Shown: one piece after another, positions 9,205 through 17,881 of the stretch
How the letters are laid out: each line of letters begins with the position of its first letter
How positions within the stretch are numbered: position 1 is the first letter of the stretch
Assembly: GCA_031269465.1 (NCBI GenBank)
Contig: JAISZB010000177.1
Location: 1 to 39,725 of the forward strand
Reading direction: 5' to 3'
From: Clostridiales bacterium
GTDB taxonomy: Bacteria; Bacillota; Clostridia; Lachnospirales; WQUN01
DNA: 39,725 bases
Position numbers and translations under genes: made by a program
The notes under the pieces: model-generated
Told to the model about the DNA's origin: nothing
Seen by the model: the letters and a program-made list of their open reading frames with translations, nothing else
Database searches by the model: none

Positions 9205-9432
9205 TATGCCGATTTGCAGCAGTGTTCCTGTTCAGGAGTTTGATTATACGCTTTCCTCTATATGCTGATTTTCATAGAAGACTGCTTTTTTTGGAGCTTG
9301 AAAATACAGAGAGTGCGAAATGCCTATATCAATCACGTCTCTATGGACAGTCAAGCTCCAAAAGAGGAACATTTGATGAAAATCGGTATAATCAAACTCC
9401 AAAACAAGCAGTTTCATATGAACATCAGCATG
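9205..9432. repeat. Palindromic repeat split by a nested copy (outer element)
   Basis: The left half has end TATGCCGATTTGCAG and arm AGGAGTTTGATTATA (9234-9248). The right half has arm TATAATCAAACTCC (9387-9400) and end TTTCATATGAACATCAGCAT (9412-9431). The halves are complementary to each other but separated by another full element at 9259-9390. The arm has T where the consensus has C (GAGTTTG for GAGCTTG), and its mate has the matching A (CAAACTC). Confidence 0.75.
9259..9390. mobile_element. MITE-like repeat inserted inside another copy
   Basis: The ends TATGCTGATTTTCAT and ATGAAAATCGGTATA abut TA on both sides inside the outer element. The arms are CTTTTTTTGGAGCTTG and CAAGCTCCAAAAGAG, and the centre has GAGTGCGAAATGCCTATATC. 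The nested position with TA flanks is direct evidence that this repeat family has moved as a unit. Confidence 0.75.
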
Positions 9433-9594
9433 CGAAAGCGTCCTAAAGAGCGCTTGAGCCACAAAGATAGCTTCTGACAGCTTTTTTTGAACATTCAAAA
9501 ATAGGCGCGTTTGATTGCGTATCGACTTAAATGGGAAAAATTAGGGGAATAAATATGCGCTTTTCTTTTATTTTGACGCTGTATTTGGACTCAA

Positions 9595-9716
9595 CCCCTT
9601 AAAGGAATTTAGAGCGCCTTGAAGCGGCCGAAGGAGCTGAGCTCTCATTCCAGCTGCGGCTTGGAGCCTTGCGATTGAAACGCTCCGGGGACGATGAAGG
9701 AAAGATGGCCCCTAAA
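9595..9716 (+). promoter_or_regulatory. Possible structured leader before prs
   Basis: Upstream of prs, pairs such as GGAGC...GCTCC (9674-9694) and GGGG...CCCC (9695-9712), plus GCC..AGCTG / CAGCT..GGC (9629-9661), could form successive stems. The phrase GCCGAAGGAGC...CTCTCA recalls part of a glycine-riboswitch core, but the partner GGAGAG strand is missing, so I do not call a riboswitch class. The rest of 9480-9600 shows no gene. Confidence 0.25.
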
Positions 9717-9744
9717 ATAAGAGAAAGCAAAAGGAGAATTCTTT

Positions 9745-10932
9745 TTGACTCAAATCGCTAAAAACAAGCCTTATGGCAGAATGGGCATCATCGCCCTTAA
9801 AAGCTTCAAGGAGATGGGGGTGAAGGTAGACGGGCAAATCCTCCGGGCCAGACAGGGAAACGTAGGCTTCACCCATGAAGAGGATGCTCTGCCGGAAACC
9901 TATTTGGTATCAACGGACGAGATCCGCTTCTCTAACGGAGAAGGCAAGGTCAAGCTCTCGAATTCCGCCAGGGGAAAGGACATCTACATCCTAGCGGATG
10001 TGGGCAACTACAGCTGCACGTACGACATGTACGGCTTCAGGAACCATATGGGTCCGGATGAGCACTTCCAGGATATAAAGCGAACTTTGAGCGCCATAGG
10101 CGGCAAGTCCAGAAGGACGACTGTCATAATGCCAAGGCTCTACGCTTCAAGGCAGCATCGCAGAAAATCCAGGGAATCCCTGGACTGCGCCATAGCGCTT
10201 CAAGAGTTGGAGAATATGGGCGTAAAGACTATAATCACCTTCGATGTGCACGACCCTAACATTCAAAACGCGATACCATTGGTTTCATTTGAAAATCTCT
10301 ACCCGACTTATGACATTGTGCGTGCTATAGTGACATCTGAAAATGATCTCCAGCTGGATCGGGATCACCTTATGGTCATAAGCCCGGATACAGGAGCCAT
10401 GGACAGGGCGATTTACTATTCAAGCGTCTTGGGGCTGGACATTGGCTTGTTCTTCAAGCGTCGGGATCTTCGAACTCTCGTAAACGGCAGCAATCCGATA
10501 ATCACTCACGAATACATGGGAAAGCCTGTTGACGGGATGGACGTTTTGATAGTGGATGACATGATAGCTTCTGGAGAATCGGTTTTGGACATAGCCGAGG
10601 AGCTCAAGAAAAGAAATGCGAGACGGATATTTGTCGCCGCGACATTCGCTCAATTCACGGACGGGCTGGCCAAGTTCAACGAGTACTGCGAAAAAGGCTT
10701 GTTTACTAGGGTATATTCCACAAACTTGACGTATCTTCCTCCTGAGGCTAAAGCGGCGCCTTGGTTCAAGGAAGTGGACATGTCTGGATTCATAGCCAGG
10801 CTCATAGACAATTTGAATTATGACAAGTCAGTTGCGCCGCTCAAAGATGCGACCAGCATCATTAAGGATCTGCTGGAGGAGAATTATGGCCTACACAGCT
10901 TTATATCGCAAGCTGCGCCCTCAGTTTTTTGA
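9745..10932 (+). CDS. prs: Ribose-phosphate pyrophosphokinase (long clostridial form)
   Basis: A 395-residue enzyme that makes PRPP from ribose 5-phosphate and ATP, feeding purine, pyrimidine, NAD, His and Trp synthesis. It is longer than the roughly 315-residue classical form and matches the extended type found in Clostridia. Visible motifs are the basic active-site stretch MPRLYASRQHRRKSRES, FDVHDPNIQNAIP and the PRPP loop VLIVDDMIASGES near residue 270. The start is TTG at 9745, fixed by AAGGAG seven bases upstream. The last 47 bases overlap dnaX, which suggests translational coupling; the C-terminal tail read through this overlap (YGLHSFISQAAPSVF) may be an extension peculiar to this organism. 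Confidence 0.9.
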   Translation: MTQIAKNKPYGRMGIIALKSFKEMGVKVDGQILRARQGNVGFTHEEDALPETYLVSTDEIRFSNGEGKVKLSNSARGKDIYILADVGNYSCTYDMYGFRNHMGPDEHFQDIKRTLSAIGGKSRRTTVIMPRLYASRQHRRKSRESLDCAIALQELENMGVKTIITFDVHDPNIQNAIPLVSFENLYPTYDIVRAIVTSENDLQLDRDHLMVISPDTGAMDRAIYYSSVLGLDIGLFFKRRDLRTLVNGSNPIITHEYMGKPVDGMDVLIVDDMIASGESVLDIAEELKKRNARRIFVAATFAQFTDGLAKFNEYCEKGLFTRVYSTNLTYLPPEAKAAPWFKEVDMSGFIARLIDNLNYDKSVAPLKDATSIIKDLLEENYGLHSFISQAAPSVF

Positions 10933-12511
10933 AGATGTAATTGGACAGGCAGCCATAATGCAAACTCTTAAAAATCAACTGAAGAGCGGCAGAGTGTCGC
11001 ATGCTTACCTTTTCTGCGGCACGCACGGCACCGGAAAGACCTCTACGGCGAAAATATTCGCTAAAGCGGTCAACTGCCCCCACGCTTCAGGGGGAGAACC
11101 TTGCAATGCCTGCCAAACCTGCGAGGAAATAACTCAACAGCGGTTCATGAGCGTAGTCGAAATCGATGCCGCCAGCAATAACGGCGTCGACAACATCCGC
11201 GACATCCGCGAGGAGGTAAAATACCCGCCGACTGAAGGAAAATACAAGGTATATATTATAGATGAAGTCCATATGCTCTCCACTGGCGCGTTCAATGCGC
11301 TTTTAAAGACTCTCGAGGAACCGCCTCCCCATGTAGTGTTCATACTTGCCACTACTGATCCGCAGAAGCTTCCAGCAACCATCCTCTCAAGATGCCAGCG
11401 TTTTGACTTCAAGCGCATAACAACTGAAGACATGATAGCCTACTTGAGGGAGTGCCTGAGTCAAGAGCAGGTGAATTTCGAGGAGGACGCCTTAAGATAC
11501 GTCGCTGAAGTTTCTGATGGCGCAATGCGGGATGCGTTAAGCCTCATTGATCAGTGCATGTCGTTTTACTTTGAAGAGGACATAACTCTGGAAAAAGTTT
11601 TAGCTCTTCTGGGAGCATCTGATCCAGCAACTCTCTTTGAATTCGCGCAGGCTTTGATAGACGGCGACAGCACGGCTGCTATCGAGATGATTCAGTCAAT
11701 GGCAATGGAAGGCAGAGACGCAATGCAGTTTGCCTCTGATATAATACAGCATTTCAGAAATCTCTTGGTTGCGGCGTCAGTTGAGAAGAAAACCTTGGCG
11801 CTGGACTTCTCAGAAGAGAGGGTTAATAAGTACAGGACGCAAGGAAAAAAGGCTTCAAGGCATATGATTATAAGCTGCATCAACTCCTTTTCCTCTTTAA
11901 TCAATCAGATGCGCTACTCTTCTAACGCCCGGATGCTGCTTGAGGTCGCTTCCATAAAGATCTGCAACCCTGCAGGAAACGAAAGCCTCTCGGAAGTATC
12001 TGAACGTCTAAGCATTCTGGAGGAGCAGATTAAATCCTTTGAATCCTCAAAGCATTCCGACATTGCCAAGCTTCTCGCGAGGTATTCCGACGTTGCGTCG
12101 AAAGATGAGCAATCAACGCCGGAAAGCTATATAAACCTTAAGGCTGTCGCGGCGCCTCCGCCAAGGCAGAAGGCTGTTCCGGAAGACATAGAGGCAATCA
12201 TAAAAAATTGGGGAGATTTTATAAAGCGCTTTAATACTCCTCTAACGCAGTTCCTTGCCGAATGCGCACCCGGGTACTTGGAAGGCGGAGCTCTTCAAAT
12301 AGTCTGCCAGGACGAGACTATGAGATCGTGCATTGCAAAATGCCTTGACGAGATAAAAAGCGTCTTGGCGCAAACATACCGCAAAGAATTCGATGTTAGG
12401 ATAACTGTGGAGAATGAATACACCTCGTCGCACAGGAAGCTTTACGGAGAAAGGGATTCTTTGTTTGAAAGCATGCAGGAAAGAATCAAAATGAATATTC
12501 TTTGGGAGTGA
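10886..12511 (+). CDS. dnaX: DNA polymerase III subunit gamma/tau
   Basis: A 541-residue clamp-loader ATPase that loads the sliding clamp and tethers the replicative polymerase. AAA+ features are Walker A GTHGTGKTS near residue 45, a four-Cys zinc module (CPHASGGEPCNACQTC) near 64-79, Walker B and sensor YIIDEVHML near 125, and the arginine-finger region LSRCQRFDFKR near 170. The C-terminal third is low in similarity, as usual for tau-like domains. The start ATG lies within the end of prs after GGAGGAGAATT; the longer upstream frame is simply prs read out of phase. It is followed by ybaB after six bases. Confidence 0.93.
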   Translation: MAYTALYRKLRPQFFEDVIGQAAIMQTLKNQLKSGRVSHAYLFCGTHGTGKTSTAKIFAKAVNCPHASGGEPCNACQTCEEITQQRFMSVVEIDAASNNGVDNIRDIREEVKYPPTEGKYKVYIIDEVHMLSTGAFNALLKTLEEPPPHVVFILATTDPQKLPATILSRCQRFDFKRITTEDMIAYLRECLSQEQVNFEEDALRYVAEVSDGAMRDALSLIDQCMSFYFEEDITLEKVLALLGASDPATLFEFAQALIDGDSTAAIEMIQSMAMEGRDAMQFASDIIQHFRNLLVAASVEKKTLALDFSEERVNKYRTQGKKASRHMIISCINSFSSLINQMRYSSNARMLLEVASIKICNPAGNESLSEVSERLSILEEQIKSFESSKHSDIAKLLARYSDVASKDEQSTPESYINLKAVAAPPPRQKAVPEDIEAIIKNWGDFIKRFNTPLTQFLAECAPGYLEGGALQIVCQDETMRSCIAKCLDEIKSVLAQTYRKEFDVRITVENEYTSSHRKLYGERDSLFESMQERIKMNILWE

Positions 12512-12517
12512 TTATAG

Positions 12518-12862
12518 ATGGCTAAAGGCTATGGCGGGAACCCGATGGGCGGCGCTAATATGAATATGATTAAGCAAGTTCAGAAAATGCAAAAGCAAGT
12601 GGAGCAAATGCAGGCCGAGCTGGAAAAGAAGACGCTGGAAATCACCTCCGGGGGCGGAGCGGTCAAAGTTGTAATTGACGGCAAGAAGCAAATACAAGAG
12701 CTTACTTTGTCCGCGGATATTGTGGATCCTAATGATATTGAGCTTTTGCAGGATCTGCTGATATCGGCTGTAAATGAAGCTGTCAGGCAAGTGGAGGAGC
12801 TGATTCAGAATCAGATGAGCGCTTTGACTGGAGGCATTGGACTGCCTAAAGGGCTGTTTTAG
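12518..12862 (+). CDS. ybaB: YbaB/EbfC nucleoid-associated protein
   Basis: A 114-residue DNA-binding dimeric protein. The N-terminal long helix (MIKQVQKMQKQVEQMQAELE) leads into the strand ITSGGGAVKVVIDG and a second helical part (LLISAVNEAVRQVEEL), as in the tweezers-like YbaB fold. The glycine/asparagine-rich start (KGYGGNPMGG) is common in Bacillota. Its place between dnaX and recR is the conserved order in bacteria and supports the call. The start is preceded by GGGAGTG, and its stop TAG abuts the recR ATG. Confidence 0.93.
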   Translation: MAKGYGGNPMGGANMNMIKQVQKMQKQVEQMQAELEKKTLEITSGGGAVKVVIDGKKQIQELTLSADIVDPNDIELLQDLLISAVNEAVRQVEELIQNQMSALTGGIGLPKGLF

Positions 12863-13462
12863 ATGAATGTTTATGGGAATAGAATTACCAGGCTCATCGA
12901 GGAGTTCACAAAGCTCCCAGGTATAGGAGGCAAATCTGCGCAAAGGCTCGCCTTTTACATCATCAATCAGCCGCTTGCCAAAGCTGAGGCGCTCTCTGAC
13001 GCGATATTGGATGCCAAGCGAAATGTAGTTCACTGCTCTGTATGCTGCAGCCTGACTGACTCTGATCCCTGCGTCATATGCTCCAATGAGTCGCGCAACA
13101 GGCATGTGATTATGGTGGTGGAAGATCCGCGCGATTTGGCGGCGTATGAGCGCACAAACAATTTCAAGGGCCTTTACCATGTACTGCACGGCGCCCTTTC
13201 TCCAATGAACGGCGTAGGGCCTAATGATCTGAAGCTGAAGGAGCTTCTTGGCAGAATCGACAAGGATGGCGCCCAGGAGCTGATAATTGCTACAAACCCC
13301 AATGTGGAAGGCGAAGCTACCGCAATGTACATCAGAAATCTCATAAAGCCTCTGGGCGTGAAAGTCACGCGCATAGCGCATGGAGTCCCTGTAGGCGGGG
13401 ATCTTGAATATGTGGATGAGGTGACTCTGTCCAGAGCGCTAGAGGGTCGGCGGGACATGTAA
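12863..13462 (+). CDS. recR: Recombination mediator RecR
   Basis: A 199-residue DNA clamp that with RecO and RecF loads RecA onto SSB-coated gaps. Domains in order: helix-hairpin-helix LPGIGGKSAQRLAFYI at about residues 17-32, the C4 zinc finger (CSVCC...CVIC) at about 57-72, the Toprim domain with VVEDPRDLAAYE near 82 and GEATAMYI near 155, and the C-terminal GVPVGGDLEYVD. Length is standard. It starts at the base after the ybaB stop, so the two are coupled. It ends the dnaX-ybaB-recR operon. Confidence 0.94.
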   Translation: MNVYGNRITRLIEEFTKLPGIGGKSAQRLAFYIINQPLAKAEALSDAILDAKRNVVHCSVCCSLTDSDPCVICSNESRNRHVIMVVEDPRDLAAYERTNNFKGLYHVLHGALSPMNGVGPNDLKLKELLGRIDKDGAQELIIATNPNVEGEATAMYIRNLIKPLGVKVTRIAHGVPVGGDLEYVDEVTLSRALEGRRDM

Positions 13463-13464
13463 TG

Positions 13465-13495
13465 GCGCTTGCCGCTACCTAAGGCAAATGAGCGC
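13465..13495 (+). terminator. Possible terminator after recR
   Basis: GCGCTTGCC pairs with GGCA..AGCGC around a 9-nt loop immediately after the recR stop codon. Only a poor T-rich tail (TTAAATGTT) follows, so efficiency is uncertain. Confidence 0.4.
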
Positions 13496-13515
13496 TTAAA
13501 TGTTAGACGCGTCTG

Positions 13516-13562
13516 TTTTGGAGCTTGATTATCCGCTCAATCATGGCATAATCAAGCTCCAA
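13516..13562. repeat. Short-form palindromic repeat (inner arms only)
   Basis: TTTTGGAGCTTGATTAT and ATAATCAAGCTCCAA are perfectly complementary across a 15-base loop. Terminal ends are absent; the TnpB relic begins directly after it. Confidence 0.7.
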
Positions 13563-13570
13563 GCGCATGC

Positions 13571-13843
13571 GCGGGAATTGCGGTTTGGCGGAATCCGGGG
13601 CTGTTTCCCGCACAGCCCTGCGCGGCCAGGAGCATAAAAACGGATTTAAAGCTGAAAGATAGAGTTTATGCCTGCGATTGCGGCAACCTGCTGGATGGGG
13701 ATTTAAACTCCGCCGCCAGCCTTGAAAGATGCGTTCAATATAAAAAGCTTGGAAATGACTCATACCGTGGGCTAGTACTAGAATCTGCGCCTGTGGAGCG
13801 CCTTATCAAACTGCAGCAACCTCGGCCATGCAGGGCGCATTGA
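13571..13843 (+). pseudogene. tnpB: TnpB (IS200/IS605-type) C-terminal relic
   Basis: An open frame without a start encodes the end of a TnpB-like RNA-guided nuclease of IS605/IS607 elements. It shows a worn LFPAQPCAARSIK segment (normally W-F-P-S-S-x-T-C-S-x-C-G), then DLKLKDRVYACDCGN, then GDLNSAASLE, which corresponds to RuvC-III D-x-N-A-A-x-N-L. The catalytic Asp remains, but the zinc-ribbon cysteines are damaged: the first CxxC is lost and the second reads CDC. No 5' part, tnpA or ends are visible. It is a decayed insertion, lying between repeats. Confidence 0.75.
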
Positions 13844-13885
13844 AGCAGGAAAACTTTAAATACATGTATTTCTACATGTTTCAGT

Positions 13886-14070
13886 TATACTGATTTGCAT
13901 ATGAAACTGCCTGTTTTGGAGGCTGGCTGTACATCGTGAAGCGGATATACTGCTATGCTCTGAGTGCAAATCGGAATATGTTCCGATGCTGGAGCCTGGA
14001 TTATACAGCGAATGCGATTGATATCGGCATTTTGCACCTTAAAAACGGATAATCAAGCTCCAGCATCGGC
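13886..14070. repeat. Palindromic repeats, one left end plus one full inner part
   Basis: A clean left end TATACTGATTTGCAT and CTGTTTTGGAGGCTGG stand at 13886-13930. A second unit at 13983-14070 has long arms GATGCTGGAGCCTGGATTAT and ATAATCAAGCTCCAGCATC around GCGAATGCGATTGATATCGG. The arms of the second unit extend the pairing by GATGCT / AGCATC. Confidence 0.7.
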
Positions 14071-14149
14071 GCGTTCGCCTGCGCATCGGCATGGCAGGCT
14101 GTCCCGCCAGTATTTACTGGTTCTCGAAAATTCCATCTTATTCTTCCGT

Positions 14150-14234
14150 TATGCTGACCGGAATATGAAAGCTTATTTTGGAGCTTGACGCAGTCAAGCT
14201 CCAAAATAAGCGCATTTGACTGCAAATCGGCATA
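14150..14234. repeat. Short-form repeat with perfect 19-bp hairpin
   Basis: The ends TATGCTGACC and TGCAAATCGGCATA enclose GCTTATTTTGGAGCTTGAC and its exact complement (14171-14211) around a 3-base loop GCA. The usual centre is missing. It ends 40 bp before the exporter operon, so transcripts entering that operon from upstream would carry a very stable hairpin. Confidence 0.8.
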
Positions 14235-14274
14235 ATTTTGGAGAAGACTCCTATCATGGAGGCATGCTAATAAT

Positions 14275-16023
14275 ATGGAGCACTTAAAGTGGATTTGGCA
14301 GTATCTGAAAAAACGCTTGAACAGGTTCATCCCAGGTCTTTGCGTCAGTTTTGCGGTAGCGCTGATGGGTTTGATAAACCCTTATGTTTCAGGGAGGATT
14401 ATTGGATCCATTCAAGATGGAACCTGGAAGGAGGCGCTTGGCGCGAGCCTGGCCATTCTTGTCGGCGCGACCCTTCTGCGGGCAATTGCCAGATACGCCA
14501 TGCTTTTGATTTTTGAAACTACTTCCCAAATGATAGTCCTCGATCTTCGCCAGGACATCTATGCGTGGGTGCATAGCCAGAACTACAGTTTCTTCGACTC
14601 AAACAGAGTAGGGGACATCATGGCCAGGATGACGGGAGATCTGGATGCGGTGCGTCATTTCACATCTTACGTGATTTACGCTGTTTTTGAAAATGCCGTG
14701 GTGTTCGTCGGAGCCGTCTCTTTGATGATGGCGATAAGCTGGCAGCTGACTCTTATGATGCTTCTTGTCGCGCCAGTAATTTTCATTAGCGCCGTCAGGC
14801 AGTCCAGAGAAGTAAAGCCCGCGTTTTTTAATGTGAGGGAACAGTTTTCAAAGCTCAACTCGGTATGCGAGGAGAATATTGGAGGAAATCGGGTCGTAAA
14901 GGCCTGCGCTAAAGAAGACTATGAGATTTTAAAGTTCACTCAGGCCAATCAGGCTTTTTATGACGCCAATGTGGCTTCCGCGAATATCTGGGTCAAATAT
15001 CTGCCCATAATGGAGTTTTGCGCAGGGCTTCTCAGCTTCTTTCTGCTCTTGGCTGGAGGAATCATGGTAATTCTGGAGAAGCTGGAGCTCTGGCAAATGG
15101 TCGCGATAAACGGGTATCTCTGGGCCGTAAACAACCCTTTGAGGATGCTTGGATGGCTCATAAACGACGTACAGAACTTTTTCGCCTCTGCAGACAAGAT
15201 CTTCAATATGATTCGGAAGAAAATCTACATAAAGAACCCTGAGCGTCCCGTCCATTCAGGCAAGCTGCTGGGAAAAGTGGAATTCAAGGAAGTTTCATTC
15301 GGGTATGACAAGAACAACCCGAAAGCGCTGGCTCTGAGAAACTTGAGCTTTACGGCGAAACCAGGCAGCTCAATAGGAATCGTAGGCGCCACAGGCGCCG
15401 GCAAAACTACGCTTGCAAACTTGATAGGCAGGTTTTATGACGCCTCACTTGGAGAAGTGCTGGTGGATGGCGTGAATGTAAAGGACTATGATTTAGTTGA
15501 CTTGAGGAGAGGGATTGCATACGCCGCTCAGGACGTGTTCTTGTTTTCTGATACTGTCGAGGGCAACATAGCATACGGCGCGCCGGAGATCGGCATGGAG
15601 AAGGTAGTTGACGCCGCCAAGACGGCATGCGCGGATTCATTTATCAGATCTCTTGAAAACGGTTACGATACAATTGTCGGAGAGCGCGGAGTCGGGCTTT
15701 CTGGAGGCCAGAAACAGAGGCTGTCTTTAGCGAGGGCTCTGGCGGCTGATCCGTCTATACTCATTTTGGATGACACTTCCTCAGCGGTCGACATGGAAAC
15801 TGAGCATGACATTCAAGTGGCGCTTAAAGAAAAGTTTGCGGGAAGAACCACTTTTATAATCGCTCATAGGATTTCTTCTGTAAGAAACGCCGATTTGATC
15901 TTGGTTCTAGACTCCGGAGCCATAGCGGAGAGCGGGACTCACGAGGAACTTATGGGGCGGAAAGGATATTACTGGGATCTTTACGCAAGCCAGTATGGCG
16001 CTGATGCGGGGAGGGACTTCTAA
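14275..16023 (+). CDS. ABC exporter half-transporter, degenerate-site subunit
   Basis: A 582-residue type IV ABC exporter: about six membrane helices in the first 310 residues (for example VSFAVALMGLI and LLSFFLLLAGGIMVI), then a nucleotide-binding domain with Walker A GATGAGKTT near residue 370, signature LSGGQKQRLS near 475 and Walker B ILILDDTSSAVD near 495. The residue after Walker B is Asp rather than the catalytic Glu, the mark of the degenerate subunit in heterodimeric exporters such as BmrC or TM287. Its partner starts within its stop codon (TAATG). Likely role: drug, lipid or peptide export. The substrate cannot be read from sequence. GGAGG lies 12 bases before the start. Confidence 0.88.
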   Translation: MEHLKWIWQYLKKRLNRFIPGLCVSFAVALMGLINPYVSGRIIGSIQDGTWKEALGASLAILVGATLLRAIARYAMLLIFETTSQMIVLDLRQDIYAWVHSQNYSFFDSNRVGDIMARMTGDLDAVRHFTSYVIYAVFENAVVFVGAVSLMMAISWQLTLMMLLVAPVIFISAVRQSREVKPAFFNVREQFSKLNSVCEENIGGNRVVKACAKEDYEILKFTQANQAFYDANVASANIWVKYLPIMEFCAGLLSFFLLLAGGIMVILEKLELWQMVAINGYLWAVNNPLRMLGWLINDVQNFFASADKIFNMIRKKIYIKNPERPVHSGKLLGKVEFKEVSFGYDKNNPKALALRNLSFTAKPGSSIGIVGATGAGKTTLANLIGRFYDASLGEVLVDGVNVKDYDLVDLRRGIAYAAQDVFLFSDTVEGNIAYGAPEIGMEKVVDAAKTACADSFIRSLENGYDTIVGERGVGLSGGQKQRLSLARALAADPSILILDDTSSAVDMETEHDIQVALKEKFAGRTTFIIAHRISSVRNADLILVLDSGAIAESGTHEELMGRKGYYWDLYASQYGADAGRDF

Positions 16024-17852
16024 TGGCCCGGAACAAATTTGACATAGATGAGACTCTGGAGAAAGACAGCGAGTTTAATCTTGTTCACCTTTTGCGCTTG
16101 AGGAAGTACATGGCGCCTTACCAGAAGAAGCTTTTATCCACTGCGGCCATCATGTTCGCCTCCAGCATCTTGGGGCTCGCGGGGCCGTTTTTTATGAAAG
16201 TGGCAATCGATTCAGCGCTTCCTCCGGGCAATCGCGACATACCGCTTTTGATTGCCCTGTCATCCGCATTATTTGTCGCCAATGCCGCAAACATTTTATT
16301 CATCAGGCATAAAGTGAAGTCCATGTCGCAAGTGGGACAGGGGATTATTCGAGATCTTAGGGCGGATTTGTTCGCGCATCTGCAGGAATTGCCTTTTCGC
16401 TACTATGATAGCCGACCTCATGGGAAGATTTTGGTGCGCGTTGTAAATTATATAAATTCATTGAGCGATATGCTATCAAACGGAATCATAAATCTGGCGA
16501 CGGATCTGTTCAGCCTCCTGCTGATCGTCTTTGCGATGCTTGCGTTGAATGTAAAACTGGCTGTTGCGAGCCTTGCCGGACTCCCGCTTTTGCTTGTCGC
16601 CACTTTTATCATAAAGGTGAACCAGCGAAAGGCTTGGCGGCTTAATAGCGCCAAGCAGTCCAATATGAACGCGTACATACACGAAAGCATTGCAGGCGTT
16701 AAAATAACGCAGAGCTTTGCAAGGGAAGCAGTCAACAAAGGCATTTTCAGCAATGTCGCGAAAAGCGTAAAAGCTTCGTGGCTCAAGGCTTGCTCCATAC
16801 AGTTTCTCATGTGGCCTTCGGCGGAGAACATATCGGTATGGAGCATGGCTCTGCTCTATGTATGCGGAGTCAGATGGATGGTCTCCGACGCGGCGGTTAC
16901 TGTAGGGGTTCTCGTCGCATTCATCGGATACATAGGAAGATTTTGGGGGCCGATCAACAATATTGCAAACTTCTATAATAGCATAGTAGTCAATATGACC
17001 TATTTGGAGAGGATATTTGAGGCCATTGACGAACCTGTGGATGTGAAGGACGCTGAAAACGCGGCGGATCTTCCTTCAATCAAGGGAGAAGTCTCCTTCT
17101 CCCATGTGACATTCGGCTATGAGCCGGGAATGCCGATACTTAAGGACGTCTCCTTCTTATGCCGCGCAGGGGAGACTATAGCGCTTGTAGGCCCGACCGG
17201 AGCGGGGAAGTCCACTATCATTAGCCTGATAAGCAGATTCTATGATCTGGATTCAGGCAAGGTATGCTTGGATGGAGTGGATATAAAAGGGGTCAAGCTC
17301 AAGTCGCTGAGAAGCCAGCTGGGGATCATGCTTCAGGACAGCTTCATCTTCTCCGGCACAATTTACGACAACATCAGGTATTCCAGGCTTGACGCATCTA
17401 ATGAAGAGATAATTGAAGCCGCGAAAACGGTTTGCGCACACGATTTCATCATGGAGATGGAGAAGGGGTATGACACCGAGGTCAATGAAAGGGGCAGCAG
17501 GCTATCTGCAGGGCAGAGGCAGCTGATATCCTTCGCCAGGGCGCTTCTGGCTGATCCGAAGATACTCATATTGGACGAGGCTACCGCAAGCATTGACACA
17601 AAGACGGAGAAAGCCCTGCAAAAGGGTCTGGATCGAATGCTCAGCGGCAGAACATCCTTTATAATAGCGCATAGGCTCTCTACTATAAAAAATGCGTCTA
17701 GGATCATGTATATTGACAAAGGCGCGATTTTGGAGTCGGGAACGCACGATGAGCTTATGTCTATCAAAGGCGCATATTACAGTTTGCACACCGCTCAGTA
17801 CGTATTTATGGAAACTAAGCCGGAATACAGAATTCCCGCGCTTCAAGTATGA
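16023..17852 (+). CDS. ABC exporter half-transporter, canonical-site subunit
   Basis: A 609-residue partner of the preceding exporter half. Membrane helices occupy about residues 35-330 (for example AAIMFASSILGLAG, LFSLLLIVFAMLAL, LPLLLVATFIIKV). The nucleotide-binding domain has Walker A GPTGAGKST near 390, signature LSAGQRQLISFARAL near 493 and Walker B ILILDEATASID with the catalytic Glu near 515. The signature reads LSAGQ rather than LSGGQ. Together with the upstream gene this forms a BmrCD- or TM287/288-like heterodimer with one active and one degenerate ATP site. The genes overlap by one base, which favours stoichiometric translation. Confidence 0.88.
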   Translation: MARNKFDIDETLEKDSEFNLVHLLRLRKYMAPYQKKLLSTAAIMFASSILGLAGPFFMKVAIDSALPPGNRDIPLLIALSSALFVANAANILFIRHKVKSMSQVGQGIIRDLRADLFAHLQELPFRYYDSRPHGKILVRVVNYINSLSDMLSNGIINLATDLFSLLLIVFAMLALNVKLAVASLAGLPLLLVATFIIKVNQRKAWRLNSAKQSNMNAYIHESIAGVKITQSFAREAVNKGIFSNVAKSVKASWLKACSIQFLMWPSAENISVWSMALLYVCGVRWMVSDAAVTVGVLVAFIGYIGRFWGPINNIANFYNSIVVNMTYLERIFEAIDEPVDVKDAENAADLPSIKGEVSFSHVTFGYEPGMPILKDVSFLCRAGETIALVGPTGAGKSTIISLISRFYDLDSGKVCLDGVDIKGVKLKSLRSQLGIMLQDSFIFSGTIYDNIRYSRLDASNEEIIEAAKTVCAHDFIMEMEKGYDTEVNERGSRLSAGQRQLISFARALLADPKILILDEATASIDTKTEKALQKGLDRMLSGRTSFIIAHRLSTIKNASRIMYIDKGAILESGTHDELMSIKGAYYSLHTAQYVFMETKPEYRIPALQV

Positions 17853-17881
17853 GAAGGGCGGTGAAGTCTTGCTTTTCACAA

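Noticed and set aside
9595..9716. Glycine riboswitch before prs
   Set aside because: Only part of the core (GCCGAAGGAGC, CTCTCA) is present; the required pairing strand is missing and the gene context does not fit.
12512..13381. A 289-codon minus-strand gene opposite ybaB and recR
   Set aside because: It lies entirely antisense to two well-supported genes and has a His/Leu-rich shadow composition.
13503..13763. An 86-codon minus-strand gene
   Set aside because: It is the shadow of the TnpB relic and an adjacent repeat.
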